In this document: one piece after another, positions 9,881 to 19,272 of the stretch
How positions within the stretch are numbered: the first letter of the stretch is position 1
Layout: each line of letters opens with the position of its first letter
From: Chroococcus sp. CMT-3BRIN-NPC107
GTDB taxonomy: Bacteria > Cyanobacteriota > Cyanobacteriia > Cyanobacteriales > Chroococcidiopsidaceae
Length of the DNA stretch: 64,000 nucleotides
Reading direction: 5' to 3'
Assembly: GCA_019359635.1 (NCBI GenBank)
Contig: JAHHGY010000001.1
Coordinates: 1-64,000, forward strand
Position numbers and translations under genes: made by a program
Notes under the pieces: generated by a model
Told to the model about the DNA's origin: nothing
Databases searched by the model: none
The model's input: only the letters and a program-made list of their open reading frames with translations

Positions 9881-10726
9881 ATGAGTGCTAGACAATTTGA
9901 TAATCTCTGCAAATACCTCTCCGAAAAATACCCTAACAGTTTTGCTAGTTGGTTATTAGGTAAGCCGATTACGGTAGGAGAAGTTATTAAAAGCGAACTA
10001 AGTATCGAACCAATGCGTGCAGACTCCGTAACTTTCCTACGTACCCAAGAAAGAATTTTACACATCGAGTTTCAAGTCGAAGTCGATACCAACCCACCAC
10101 TACCATTGCGAATGTTGGATTATTGGATAAGATTGCATCGTCGTTATCGACAACCCGTGACGCAAGTTGTAATTTTGCTCAAAAAGCCTACAAAAGCCAC
10201 AGTTATCGAAACAGAGTTTTATTTAGAAAATACTAGACACAGCTATCAAGTTGTGCGAATGTGGGAGCAAGATCCAGCGCTTTTCCTTGAAGATACTGCA
10301 CTTCTCCCTTTAGCTACCTTAGCAGCTACTCAAGAGCCAGAGAAGTTATTAACCCAAATTTCGCAGCAAATCAGTAACATAGAATCATTAGAGCAACGAC
10401 AAGATGTAGCTATCTGTACTCAGTTACTAGCAGGCTTGAAGTTTAAGAAACAATTGATTCGTCAATTCTTCAGGGAGGAAATTATGCAAGAATCAGTAAT
10501 TTATCAAGATATTCTCCAAAAAGGTTTACAGCAAGGTTTACAGCAAGGAGAAATCACTATAGTTATACGTCTACTTGCACGCCAAATTGGTACTATTCCC
10601 GACTCAGTGCGATCGCAACTTCAAGTTTTACCAGTTCCTCAGCTAGAAAATTTAGCAGAAGCTTTGTTAGATTTTACCAGTCTCAGGGACTTAGAAACTT
10701 GGTTAGAAGCCAACCTTAACAGTTAA
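9881..10726 (+). CDS. Rpn/PD-(D/E)XK transposase-like family protein with C-terminal DUF4351-like region
   Basis: TQERILHIEFQVEVDTNPPLPLRMLDYWIRLHRRYRQPVTQVVILL core and LQQGLQQGEITIVIRLLARQIGTIPDSVRSQLQVLPVPQLENLAEALLDFTSLRDLETWL C-terminus. Confidence 0.8.
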   Translation: MSARQFDNLCKYLSEKYPNSFASWLLGKPITVGEVIKSELSIEPMRADSVTFLRTQERILHIEFQVEVDTNPPLPLRMLDYWIRLHRRYRQPVTQVVILLKKPTKATVIETEFYLENTRHSYQVVRMWEQDPALFLEDTALLPLATLAATQEPEKLLTQISQQISNIESLEQRQDVAICTQLLAGLKFKKQLIRQFFREEIMQESVIYQDILQKGLQQGLQQGEITIVIRLLARQIGTIPDSVRSQLQVLPVPQLENLAEALLDFTSLRDLETWLEANLNS

Positions 10727-10785
10727 ATGCGATCGCTTGAAACCAAACTATAATTAAATCAAATGTAATTTAAGCAAAAAAGTTA

Positions 10786-11082
10786 ATGATTCTTGAAGCT
10801 GTAATGCTTAGTGCCAAACTCGATCTAGAAGATGATTTTGAAGCAGCTTTTCAACAAGCTTCCAATATTATCGCTTCTAGTGATGGATACTTATCGCATG
10901 AGCTTCATAAATGTATAGAAGTAAAAGGGAAATATTTATTACTTGTTAAATGGGAAACTCTAGAAAATCATAGGATTGATTTTAGAAGCTCCACACAATA
11001 CCAAGAGTGGCAGAAACTATTGCATCATTTTTACGAGCCATTTCCGATAGTTGAGCATTTCAAAGAAATTTCTCTATCTTAA
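10786..11082 (+). CDS. Antibiotic-biosynthesis-monooxygenase (ABM) fold protein
   Basis: Approx. 100 aa ABM-like sequence (SSDGYLSHELHKCIEVKGKYLLLVKWETLENHRIDFRSSTQYQEWQKLLHHFYEPFPIVEHF). Confidence 0.7.
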   Translation: MILEAVMLSAKLDLEDDFEAAFQQASNIIASSDGYLSHELHKCIEVKGKYLLLVKWETLENHRIDFRSSTQYQEWQKLLHHFYEPFPIVEHFKEISLS

Positions 11083-11097
11083 AAAAAATAATTTTTT

Positions 11098-11925
11098 TTA
11101 GAAAGAAGTTATTAATAATTCGGTAATTTTACATCGATTTTCAGCTTTAGAATTAATAGCTCTTGCTGCCGAAACTTCATAAATTTTGAAGCCAGCATAA
11201 AGCTCTCGAACAAAAGCACAATCAGAGTTAGATAACATAACCTTTACTCCCCGACTTGCAAGTCTAGCAAAAGTATCTCTGAGCTTAATTTGTTCGGTTT
11301 CCTTAAAAATATAGCGGCTGTAATTTGTAAAATTGCTGGTAGAACTTAAAGGATGATAAGGCGGATCGAAATAGACAAAATCCTGCTCGTTATCTGCATT
11401 TATGTCACTATAAGAATTTAACGAAACCGTTGCAGATTGAAGCGCTATAGAGACAGAACGAAGTAAATCTGGATTGCAAATTGTGGGATTTTTGTACTTG
11501 CCCATGGGGACATTAAATAGTCCTTGAGAATTTTCTCTATATAGTCCGTTAAAGCAGGTTTTGTTTAAATAAATAAATCGTGCGGCTTTTTCAATATCTG
11601 AACCTTGGGAGTGCGACCGCATTTTATAGTAATAATCAAGGTTATGCTGCAATTGGTGGTTACTTAGCAACGAAATCAACGGCTCGACGTTATTTTTAAT
11701 ACAACAGTATGTGTTAATCAATTCAGGGTTAATATCAGAAATAAATTTATTAACATTAGGTTTAATACCGCAGAAGTAAAAAAATACTGCTCCACCGCCC
11801 AAAAAAGGCTCGTAGTAGTTAGTAAAACTCTGCGGAAAATAAGGAATATATTGTTCAATTAATTTACTTTTACCACCAGCCCATTTTAAAAAAGGGCGAC
11901 AATTGGGAGAACTTACTTGTAGCAT
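11098..11925 (-). CDS. D12-class (Dam-like) DNA adenine methyltransferase
   Basis: PFLKWAGGKSKLIEQY SAM motif, YYEPFLGGGAVFF, VYFDPPYHPL catalytic DPPY. Confidence 0.92.
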   Translation of the reverse strand: MLQVSSPNCRPFLKWAGGKSKLIEQYIPYFPQSFTNYYEPFLGGGAVFFYFCGIKPNVNKFISDINPELINTYCCIKNNVEPLISLLSNHQLQHNLDYYYKMRSHSQGSDIEKAARFIYLNKTCFNGLYRENSQGLFNVPMGKYKNPTICNPDLLRSVSIALQSATVSLNSYSDINADNEQDFVYFDPPYHPLSSTSNFTNYSRYIFKETEQIKLRDTFARLASRGVKVMLSNSDCAFVRELYAGFKIYEVSAARAINSKAENRCKITELLITSF

Positions 11926-12052
11926 TTAAACTTACTAAACAACCTCGATTAATTGCTAAAACTCTTTTTTGTTGATGATTGGTGCAGCTTGTTGCCAAAG
12001 CAAACAACACTATTGCTATAGTAAAATACTGAAAAAACCCCTAGAAAAAGAT

Positions 12053-12259
12053 ATGTTTGACGGATTTTGGGACAATGTGTCGCGTTACCCGCGCTACCTA
12101 GTGACGATTATATTGGGCATAGCGATAAATACCTTTGCACCTCTAGCACCTTTATTTAAAAACCCCTTCAGTGCCATCGCTCTCATTAGCTTACTATTTG
12201 GAGTATTTGTTTTCATCGCCTTTACTTTACGGGCAATGCTGGGCTTGAGTACGGTATAG
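12053..12259 (+). CDS. DUF751 (Ycf33-like) small membrane protein
   Basis: MFDGFWDNVSRYPRYLVTIILGIAINTFAPLAPLFKNP...; ATG at 12053 is more plausible than the upstream start in the ORF track. Confidence 0.75.
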   Translation: MFDGFWDNVSRYPRYLVTIILGIAINTFAPLAPLFKNPFSAIALISLLFGVFVFIAFTLRAMLGLSTV

Positions 12260-12304
12260 ACTAGATTTGTTGAATAAAATATACAATCGGGAGTTGGAAT
12301 AACT

Positions 12305-12724
12305 ATGGCTACAAGCCGTCGCGTTTCTCGCGTTGCCGAATTAATCAAACGCGAAGTTAGCCAAATGCTCATCCACGATATCAAAGATGACCGTGTAGGC
12401 TCAGGCTTAGTTAGTGTAACCGATGTTGTAGTATCAGGGGATCTGCAACACGCCAAAATTTTTGTGAGCGTTTATGGCAGTGAAGAAGCAAAAATCGAAA
12501 CAATGGCAGGTTTAAAATCCGCCACAGGCTTTGTGCGTACCGAATTAGGGCAAAGAGTACGCCTGCGTCGGACTCCAGAAGTCATATTTCAAGAAGATCC
12601 TTCCATCGAACGGGGTACTAAAGTGTTGTCATTACTCAATCAACTAAACCACGATCGCCTCGCCGATGAAAATTTAGATGTAGATGATTATGACGACGAG
12701 TATTTAGATGATGAAGATAAGTAA
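12305..12724 (+). CDS. rbfA: Ribosome-binding factor A
   Basis: [41 protein letters not shown], acidic C-terminal tail. Confidence 0.93.
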   Translation: MATSRRVSRVAELIKREVSQMLIHDIKDDRVGSGLVSVTDVVVSGDLQHAKIFVSVYGSEEAKIETMAGLKSATGFVRTELGQRVRLRRTPEVIFQEDPSIERGTKVLSLLNQLNHDRLADENLDVDDYDDEYLDDEDK

Positions 12725-12772
12725 GTTTTGCAGCTAGAATACCTGAATTGATTATTTAGGTATGTTTCGATT

Positions 12773-14341
12773 ATGACCGCATTTCTACCTGATATAGATA
12801 CGCTTACCCTAGAACAACTTGTAGCCCAAATGGTCGTAGTTCGTACCTGCGGCTACTTGTTCGATAATCAAATTGCTTATCCTGAATGGGAAGCAAACAC
12901 CGCCACCATGCAATATTTGGTGGAATTAGGAATTGGAGGCGTAATTTTTTTAGGAGGAAGTGCGGCAGAATTAGCCCTGAGATCGCAGCAAATGCAAAGT
13001 TGGGCAAAAATTCCTTTACTAATCGCTGCGGATATAGAAGAAGGCGTTGGACAAAGGTTTCCTGGTGGGACTTGGTTTCCGCCGCCAATGGCAATTAGTC
13101 AAATTGCCCGCAATCATCCTCAAGCCGAACAATACGCCGAACAAATGGGCGCTATTACCGCCGCCGAAGCAATTGCAATTGGCATTAATTGGATACTTGC
13201 GCCAGTTGTTGATGTTAACAATAATCCCGATAACCCAGTTATTAATATTCGCGCTTTTGGCGAAACTCCTTCCGTTGTTAGCCCTTTAGCCAATGCTTTT
13301 ATTAAAGGCGCGAAAGCTTACCCGGTACTCACGGCGGCGAAGCATTTTCCCGGACATGGCGATACTACAACAGATTCTCATGTCGATTTGCCTATTATCG
13401 CTCATTCTTCAAGCCGTCTAGCAGAAATTGAATTAGTGCCTTTTACAAGCGCGATCGCATCGGGGGTAGATGCTGTGATGAGCGCTCACCTACTTATAGA
13501 GGGTTGGGACTCACAGTACCCTGCAACCTTGTCTAAACGCATCTTAACCGAGCAACTGCGCGATCGCCTTGGTTTTACAGGCTTAATTGTCACTGATGCT
13601 TTAATGATGGAGGCAATTTCTAAACGTTACGGTGCTAACGAGTCTCCCGTTTTAGCGGTAGAAGCTGGTGCGGATATTTTACTTATGCCCTCTGACCCCG
13701 AAGGTGCTATCAATGCGGTATGCGAGGCAGTCAAGAGCGGTCGAATTTCGGCGCAAAGGATAGGAGAGTCGGTAGAACGAATTTGGCACGCCAAGAGCCG
13801 AGTAGAAGGCGTAAAAATAGATCCAAGTAAAATTGCGCTAGAACTATCCAAACCGGAATCTTTAAAAACTGTCGAGTACATTTTGCAGCAATCCCAAATA
13901 GTTAGTGGGATTCCTTTATCCCAAACTTCCAACGGACGTAACTTGATTGTGGTAGATAATTTACTTGGTAGCGGTAAGTTTTTAACCGAACAAAGCCCAG
14001 CAATTGTTTTACCTAAATCTCTGGGTTACACAACTTGGCTGTGCGATCGCCATACGCCTTTTGACCCCAATCTAGAAACCGATAATTTACCCACTCTACT
14101 GCAACTATTTATTCGTGGTAATCCTTTTCGCGGTAGTTCTGAACTAACACAAATTGGTATGGATTGGTTTAAGAAACTATCAAGCTCTAACAACTTGCAA
14201 GCTTTAGTAATTTACGGTAGTCCTTATATCCTCGAAAAGCTAACGCCAGCAATGGATTCTGAGATACCTTGCGTTTTTTCTTACGGACAAATGCCTCAAG
14301 CACAAACTATTGCTCTGCAAGTTTTGTTTTCTAATAAGTAG
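12773..14341 (+). CDS. Glycoside hydrolase family 3 (NagZ-like beta-N-acetylhexosaminidase)
   Basis: AAKHFPGHGDTTTDSHVDLP and GLIVTDALMMEAI GH3 motifs. Confidence 0.9.
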   Translation: MTAFLPDIDTLTLEQLVAQMVVVRTCGYLFDNQIAYPEWEANTATMQYLVELGIGGVIFLGGSAAELALRSQQMQSWAKIPLLIAADIEEGVGQRFPGGTWFPPPMAISQIARNHPQAEQYAEQMGAITAAEAIAIGINWILAPVVDVNNNPDNPVINIRAFGETPSVVSPLANAFIKGAKAYPVLTAAKHFPGHGDTTTDSHVDLPIIAHSSSRLAEIELVPFTSAIASGVDAVMSAHLLIEGWDSQYPATLSKRILTEQLRDRLGFTGLIVTDALMMEAISKRYGANESPVLAVEAGADILLMPSDPEGAINAVCEAVKSGRISAQRIGESVERIWHAKSRVEGVKIDPSKIALELSKPESLKTVEYILQQSQIVSGIPLSQTSNGRNLIVVDNLLGSGKFLTEQSPAIVLPKSLGYTTWLCDRHTPFDPNLETDNLPTLLQLFIRGNPFRGSSELTQIGMDWFKKLSSSNNLQALVIYGSPYILEKLTPAMDSEIPCVFSYGQMPQAQTIALQVLFSNK

Positions 14342-14702
14342 ACTAACTCTGTAATAAATAAACTTACTCTGTCTACAGACGCATTTTGTTGATTAATAGC
14401 TAAATCGATAATTAAGTAGCAAGCCAACTAAAAGCTGTAAGTTGCCTCCAAGACCCTGTAAAATAAATAAAAATTAGATTTAATTACAGCTATGACCACA
14501 AATAATTTTTAGATAAATTTGTCAACATTTGCTGATTATCGCAACATATATTAATATAAATAACAGGCTTATAGCGCCACAATGTAAACAATTCAGTATA
14601 ACGAACTACAAACCTGTGGATACTAAGGCTGATTTTAAGAATATTTGTTAGCCTGGTGAGCGTTCGTCGCAACAAAACAAAATGAGTGATTAGGTTAAAA
14701 CC

Positions 14703-14936
14703 ATGAGTGTGAATACGTTGCCATCAATTCGATATTCTCTAAACGAAATCAAAGACGAAGCACGTCAATTAGTAGAAAAAGGAGTAATTAGTCGGCAGCA
14801 GCCAATCTATACTTTATGCCAATACATTCCAGCACGGGAATGGATTTGTGTAGAATTTGAGTTGGAAAAATGCGACTTTTTATTGCGCGATCGCATTGGC
14901 GACTTGATCGGTCGGGAAAACTGGGACAACGACTAA
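14703..14936 (+). CDS. DUF4327-like small protein
   Basis: MSVNTLPSIRYSLNEIKDEARQLVEKGVISRQQPIYTLCQYIPAREW... Confidence 0.65.
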   Translation: MSVNTLPSIRYSLNEIKDEARQLVEKGVISRQQPIYTLCQYIPAREWICVEFELEKCDFLLRDRIGDLIGRENWDND

Positions 14937-15117
14937 TTTTTGGCAGTACATTAGTTAAAGGCTCAATGCTAACTGCTACCAGTTAACAGAATATGGGTAG
15001 AGAGAGGAGATACACAACTTAAGTTGCAAACATTAATTAAAAAATTGGTTAACCACAACAGTTAGAATTTGATAGAAAGTTAAGATAAATTTCTCCAAGC
15101 TTCTAACTGATAAATTT

Positions 15118-15465
15118 TTATCCTACTTGTTCTAAATACTGGTTAAGGTCTTCAATTACGCGGGTAAGTTCGGCTTCGGTAGTCAAGCGAATATTCGCAT
15201 CTCGCAAAGTAATTAAGACTTTAGCCGCAAACGGAGTAGCCCAAATATTGGGATTGCAAAAAACCTCAAGAAATACATTCCCCGTATAGCGATACTCTAG
15301 CGGTGGTTGAGGAATGGATTTAGTGCCGGGAGTTTTCACCCCCGCCGCTTTGATATTTGTCATGAGTTGGGCGATCGCACTTTGCATTTCTCTAGCTGAT
15401 TCGGCGGAAAAAGTGAAAGATACCGAACCTTCAATTAAATTGAGGGTCAAATTATTTGCAGACAT
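15118..15465 (-). CDS. Hypothetical protein
   Basis: 115 aa ORF in a gene-sized gap; no strong family recognised. Confidence 0.6.
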   Translation of the reverse strand: MSANNLTLNLIEGSVSFTFSAESAREMQSAIAQLMTNIKAAGVKTPGTKSIPQPPLEYRYTGNVFLEVFCNPNIWATPFAAKVLITLRDANIRLTTEAELTRVIEDLNQYLEQVG

Positions 15466-15521
15466 AAAAGCAGGTAACTAAATTAGGTTTTTAACTTATG
15501 TTACCTGGCAAAGGACCTATA

Positions 15522-16670
15522 CTAGGGCAAAACCTGTTTTAACGCAGCAATAAGGGTATCTACATTTTCTTTGCGGCTGTTGTAACCCATCAATCCCACT
15601 CGCCAAACTTTTTGAGCGAGTTCTCCCAAACCGCCGCCAATCTCAATATTGTAGTCATTAAGTAATTGACGGGCGATTGCTTTTCCGTCTACACCGTTAG
15701 GAATGCAGACAGTAGTTAGTGTTGGTAGCCGAAATTCTGGCTCTACGTGCAATTTTAAGCCGATATTTTCCAATTCTTGCCACAAATACTCTACCGTTTG
15801 CCCGTGGCGCTGCCAGGAATTTTCTATTCCTTCGGTAGCAAGCAATCGCAAAGCTTCTCGCAAGCCGTAGTAAAGGTTAATCGGGGCGGTATGGTGATAG
15901 GTGCGCTCTTTACCCCAATACTTGCTTAATAGTTCCATATCCAAATACCAGTTGCTAACTTTTGTTTGGCGCTGTTGCAACTTTTCCACCGCGCGGAGAC
16001 TCATAGTTAAAGGCGAAGCACCAGGGGAACAACCCAAACCTTTTTGACTGCAACTATAAGCTAAATCTACTCCCCACTCATCCAAAAATAACGGTACGCC
16101 ACCCAAACTTGTTACCGAATCTACCAGCAACAAACAGTCAAATTCTCGACACAATTCCCCCACCCCTAGAAGCGGCTGACGCGCCCCGGTAGAGGTTTCG
16201 GCGTGAACTAATGCCAAAATTGCCGGACGGTGAGCTTCTAAGGCGCTGCGGAGGTCTTGAAGATTAAAAACTTGCCCCCAAGGTTTAGTTATAGTTCGTA
16301 CTTCTGCACCATAGCGCCCCGCCATATCTACTAAACGATTGCCAAAATATCCGGCTACGCCAATCACGACTGTATCTCCAGGTTTAACAGAGTTTGCGAT
16401 CGCACCTTCCATTGCCGCGCTTCCCGTGCCGCTGATAGCCACAGTTAGAGGGTTTTCGGTTTGCCATACGTAGCGTAATAATGATTGAATTTCATCCATC
16501 AGCGATAAAAATGCCGGATCTAAATGGCCCACTGGCGACTTGCTCATTGCTTGCAAAACGTCTGGATGAGCGTTAGACGGGCCTGGCCCTAGCAGCAAAC
16601 GTTGAGGCATTTCTAGGGGCGCAAGTTGCCGCCGTTGGCTGTTATTAATCGCTGGTGTATAGGTAGGCAT
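15522..16670 (-). CDS. Class V aminotransferase (alanine/serine-glyoxylate aminotransferase type)
   Basis: LLLGPGPSNAHPDVLQAM, VHAETSTGARQPL, LLVDSVTSLGG, SCSQKGLGCSPG PLP-lysine region. Confidence 0.9.
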   Translation of the reverse strand: MPTYTPAINNSQRRQLAPLEMPQRLLLGPGPSNAHPDVLQAMSKSPVGHLDPAFLSLMDEIQSLLRYVWQTENPLTVAISGTGSAAMEGAIANSVKPGDTVVIGVAGYFGNRLVDMAGRYGAEVRTITKPWGQVFNLQDLRSALEAHRPAILALVHAETSTGARQPLLGVGELCREFDCLLLVDSVTSLGGVPLFLDEWGVDLAYSCSQKGLGCSPGASPLTMSLRAVEKLQQRQTKVSNWYLDMELLSKYWGKERTYHHTAPINLYYGLREALRLLATEGIENSWQRHGQTVEYLWQELENIGLKLHVEPEFRLPTLTTVCIPNGVDGKAIARQLLNDYNIEIGGGLGELAQKVWRVGLMGYNSRKENVDTLIAALKQVLP

Positions 16671-16760
16671 GGCACTTAATGAGGAAGATAACTTAAATTT
16701 TATCGGTTGACCCAGGCAAAATTATTTAACCTTTGACTTCTTTACAAAAGCGATCGCGCT

Positions 16761-17531
16761 TCAGCTATTTTTATCTTTCGTACGTTTTTTACGACCTTTA
16801 AACGGCGCAATTACTGTATTCAACATAAAAGCATCGCGGGGTAGAGTAATTAGATGCAATATCAACTGGGCTACTCTTTCTGGGGGTAAGGCTACTGTAG
16901 CTCTCATCGACTGGGGGCCATTTTGATCCCATAATGGCGTATCAACCGCATCTGGTAAAATTGTTTGTACCCGAATGCCGTACGCCGAAACTTCTTCTGC
17001 TAAAGATTCCGAAAAACCAATAATGCCAAACTTAGAGGCGCAATAAGCAGCATCAAAAGCCCGCCCCTGACGACCGGATACTGAAGAAATATTAACGATA
17101 TCGCCTTCTTTTTGAGCGCTCATTGCGGGTAAAACTGCCTGATTGCTTAAAAAAGTTCCAGTAAGATTAGTTTGTACTATTGCTTCCCATTCCGATAATG
17201 GAGTATCGGTTACTGTTCTTAAGTTGTTACCAATGCGTAATATACCCGCACTAGCAATCAAGCAATCAATACGCCCAAACTTAGCTAAGGTTTGTTTAGC
17301 CATTTCTTGCATATCTGCTTCTTTGCAAACATTGAGTTCTAAGCTAAAAATATTAGCTGGATTATCTACATTCTTTTGTATTTCTTCGCTCGTCTCGTTG
17401 AGCCTTACTCGATTGATATCTACCAATACTACTTTGCCACCTTGGTTGACCAATAAGTTGGCGCAAGCTTTACCTATTCCGCTACTAGCACCAGTAATAA
17501 TAGTTACTTTATCTGTTAAATTTTTATTCAA
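16761..17531 (-). CDS. SDR-family oxidoreductase
   Basis: TGASSGIGKA Rossmann motif and YCASK active site. Confidence 0.88.
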   Translation of the reverse strand: MNKNLTDKVTIITGASSGIGKACANLLVNQGGKVVLVDINRVRLNETSEEIQKNVDNPANIFSLELNVCKEADMQEMAKQTLAKFGRIDCLIASAGILRIGNNLRTVTDTPLSEWEAIVQTNLTGTFLSNQAVLPAMSAQKEGDIVNISSVSGRQGRAFDAAYCASKFGIIGFSESLAEEVSAYGIRVQTILPDAVDTPLWDQNGPQSMRATVALPPERVAQLILHLITLPRDAFMLNTVIAPFKGRKKRTKDKNS

Positions 17532-17545
17532 AATTTTTACCTCTT

Positions 17546-18283
17546 TTAATGTTGAATAAATGGAATTAAATGCGGATGAATAATTGTTGTATCGATTGGT
17601 TGAGTTGCTAAATAAATAATAGTTTCGGCAACATCATCTACATTCATTACACCCCCATAGCGGCGAACTAAGGCAGTTTGAGCGATCATTGGAGTTTGCA
17701 CCAAACCTGGAAAAATTGCTTGGACGCGAATACCATAAGAACCAACTTCTTGGGCTAAAGACTCAGTAAAACCTACTACCCCAAACTTAGAAGCACAATA
17801 AGCTGGAGCATAAGGTTCTCCTCGTAAACCATGACGAGTAGAAGCGGAGCAGATGTTAATAATATGTCCTAAATTTTGCTCGATCATTATTGGTAAAACT
17901 GCACGATTGCTGAGAAATATGCCAGTAAGATTAACATCTAAAATTGCTTTCCACTCATCGTAAGGAAGCGATGCAGTTGGATATGGTACAAGTCGCTCAG
18001 AAGTCAATTTTCCTAAGCCTGCACTAGCAACTAATAAATCTATTCTGCCAAAATAATCTATAGTTTTAGTTGCCATTGTAGCCATAGCTTGTTCTTGAGT
18101 TACATCTAGCGCTAATCCCAAACGCCCAGAAGTAGGTAGCAATTCTAAAGTTTCATTAATTCGCTGTAAGTTAGTACCCACAACTACAATACCGTAGTTT
18201 TCTTTTGCCAAGGCGATGCAGGTAGCTTTACCAATTCCGCTACTACCACCAGTAACTATTGCTATTTTTTTTTGACTCATCAA
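17546..18283 (-). CDS. SDR-family oxidoreductase
   Basis: TGGSSGIGKATC and YCASKFG motifs; closely resembles the adjacent SDR. Confidence 0.88.
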   Translation of the reverse strand: MMSQKKIAIVTGGSSGIGKATCIALAKENYGIVVVGTNLQRINETLELLPTSGRLGLALDVTQEQAMATMATKTIDYFGRIDLLVASAGLGKLTSERLVPYPTASLPYDEWKAILDVNLTGIFLSNRAVLPIMIEQNLGHIINICSASTRHGLRGEPYAPAYCASKFGVVGFTESLAQEVGSYGIRVQAIFPGLVQTPMIAQTALVRRYGGVMNVDDVAETIIYLATQPIDTTIIHPHLIPFIQH

Positions 18284-19192
18284 TTACCATTCCTCTGTTG
18301 ATGAAAAAGCAAATAATTCTTCAGCATTTTTTGATTTTTGTTGCAAAAACTTCCATAAAATATAAACAAATCTTTTGGGCTGAACTGCCGGATGAAAATG
18401 CCCTACTTTAGGCATGATTTTAGATTGACAATTAGGTAACAGCTCTTTTACTTTCCAGTAAGTAGGTAAGCAAGGAGAATATTCTCCATAAACGATTAAA
18501 GTGGGCATAGAAATTGTGACAAAATCTGTAGCAACAATACTATCTTCATCAAACTCTTTAGTTGCTGTGGTATTATCTATTAAGTTTTGCCATTTTTCTT
18601 GACTTCTACGCCCCAAAACTCTATTTTTTAATGAAGGTTTACGGGCAAGTTTTTCGTCATTATCTACAGATTCGCTAGAAATTTGATTTAACTTAGTTAA
18701 TAAATGAAAGCTAATAAATTCATCATCTGAGGGTAAAGAAGCGCCTTGCTCGATGAGTTTATCTTTCCAAGTTTGCCAGTAAAACCAATCGCGTAATTGC
18801 ATTCTAGGTTGCAAGCAATAAAACTGAGTATCGGCGATAGTTAAAGAATTGACTTGGCTGGGATGTGCGATCGCATATTGGCAAGCAATTCTCGCTCCAA
18901 AACTATGTCCAACAATATGAGCGCTTGCTACTTTAAGGTGAATTAATAACTCCTGTAAGTCTGCGGTCATTGCTGCTACAGTATAGCCAAAACTAGGCAT
19001 ACTGCTATTACCATGCCCTCTAAGATCGTAAATAATGACTCGGTAATGCCTAGATAAAACTGCCGCAATTCCGGGATACCAAAAAGCTAAGTTAGCACCT
19101 AACCCATGAATGAGTACCAAGTCTTCACCTTCTCCCAAACATTGGTAGTTTAAAGAGATGTTATTAATACTATCAACAATAGCCTTGGGCAT
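18284..19192 (-). CDS. Alpha/beta hydrolase
   Basis: LVLIHGLGANLAFW, YDLRGHGNSSMP, VGHSFGARIACQYA nucleophile elbow, KVGHFHP catalytic His. Confidence 0.9.
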   Translation of the reverse strand: MPKAIVDSINNISLNYQCLGEGEDLVLIHGLGANLAFWYPGIAAVLSRHYRVIIYDLRGHGNSSMPSFGYTVAAMTADLQELLIHLKVASAHIVGHSFGARIACQYAIAHPSQVNSLTIADTQFYCLQPRMQLRDWFYWQTWKDKLIEQGASLPSDDEFISFHLLTKLNQISSESVDNDEKLARKPSLKNRVLGRRSQEKWQNLIDNTTATKEFDEDSIVATDFVTISMPTLIVYGEYSPCLPTYWKVKELLPNCQSKIMPKVGHFHPAVQPKRFVYILWKFLQQKSKNAEELFAFSSTEEW

Positions 19193-19220
19193 CGGATTAA
19201 ATAAATTCCAAAGTACAGTT

Positions 19221-19246
19221 AAAGCAGGTTTTAAAACCTGCTTTTT
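19221..19246. terminator. 24-nt perfect palindrome plus T-run, hairpin/terminator-like
   Basis: AAAGCAGGTTTTAAAACCTGCTTT followed on + by further Ts; in the gap between the 19273-20865 and 18284-19192 genes. Confidence 0.45.
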
Positions 19247-19272
19247 TAAAGTTTATAAATACACAGATTAGT

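Noticed and set aside
12804-13289. Alternative-frame ORFs within the GH3 gene
   Set aside because: The GH3 frame has clear catalytic motifs; the others are overlaps without motifs.
14342-14702. Possible small RNA or gene in the gap before the DUF4327-like gene
   Set aside because: AT-rich, no clear hairpin/terminator or tRNA-like structure visible by eye; insufficient support.
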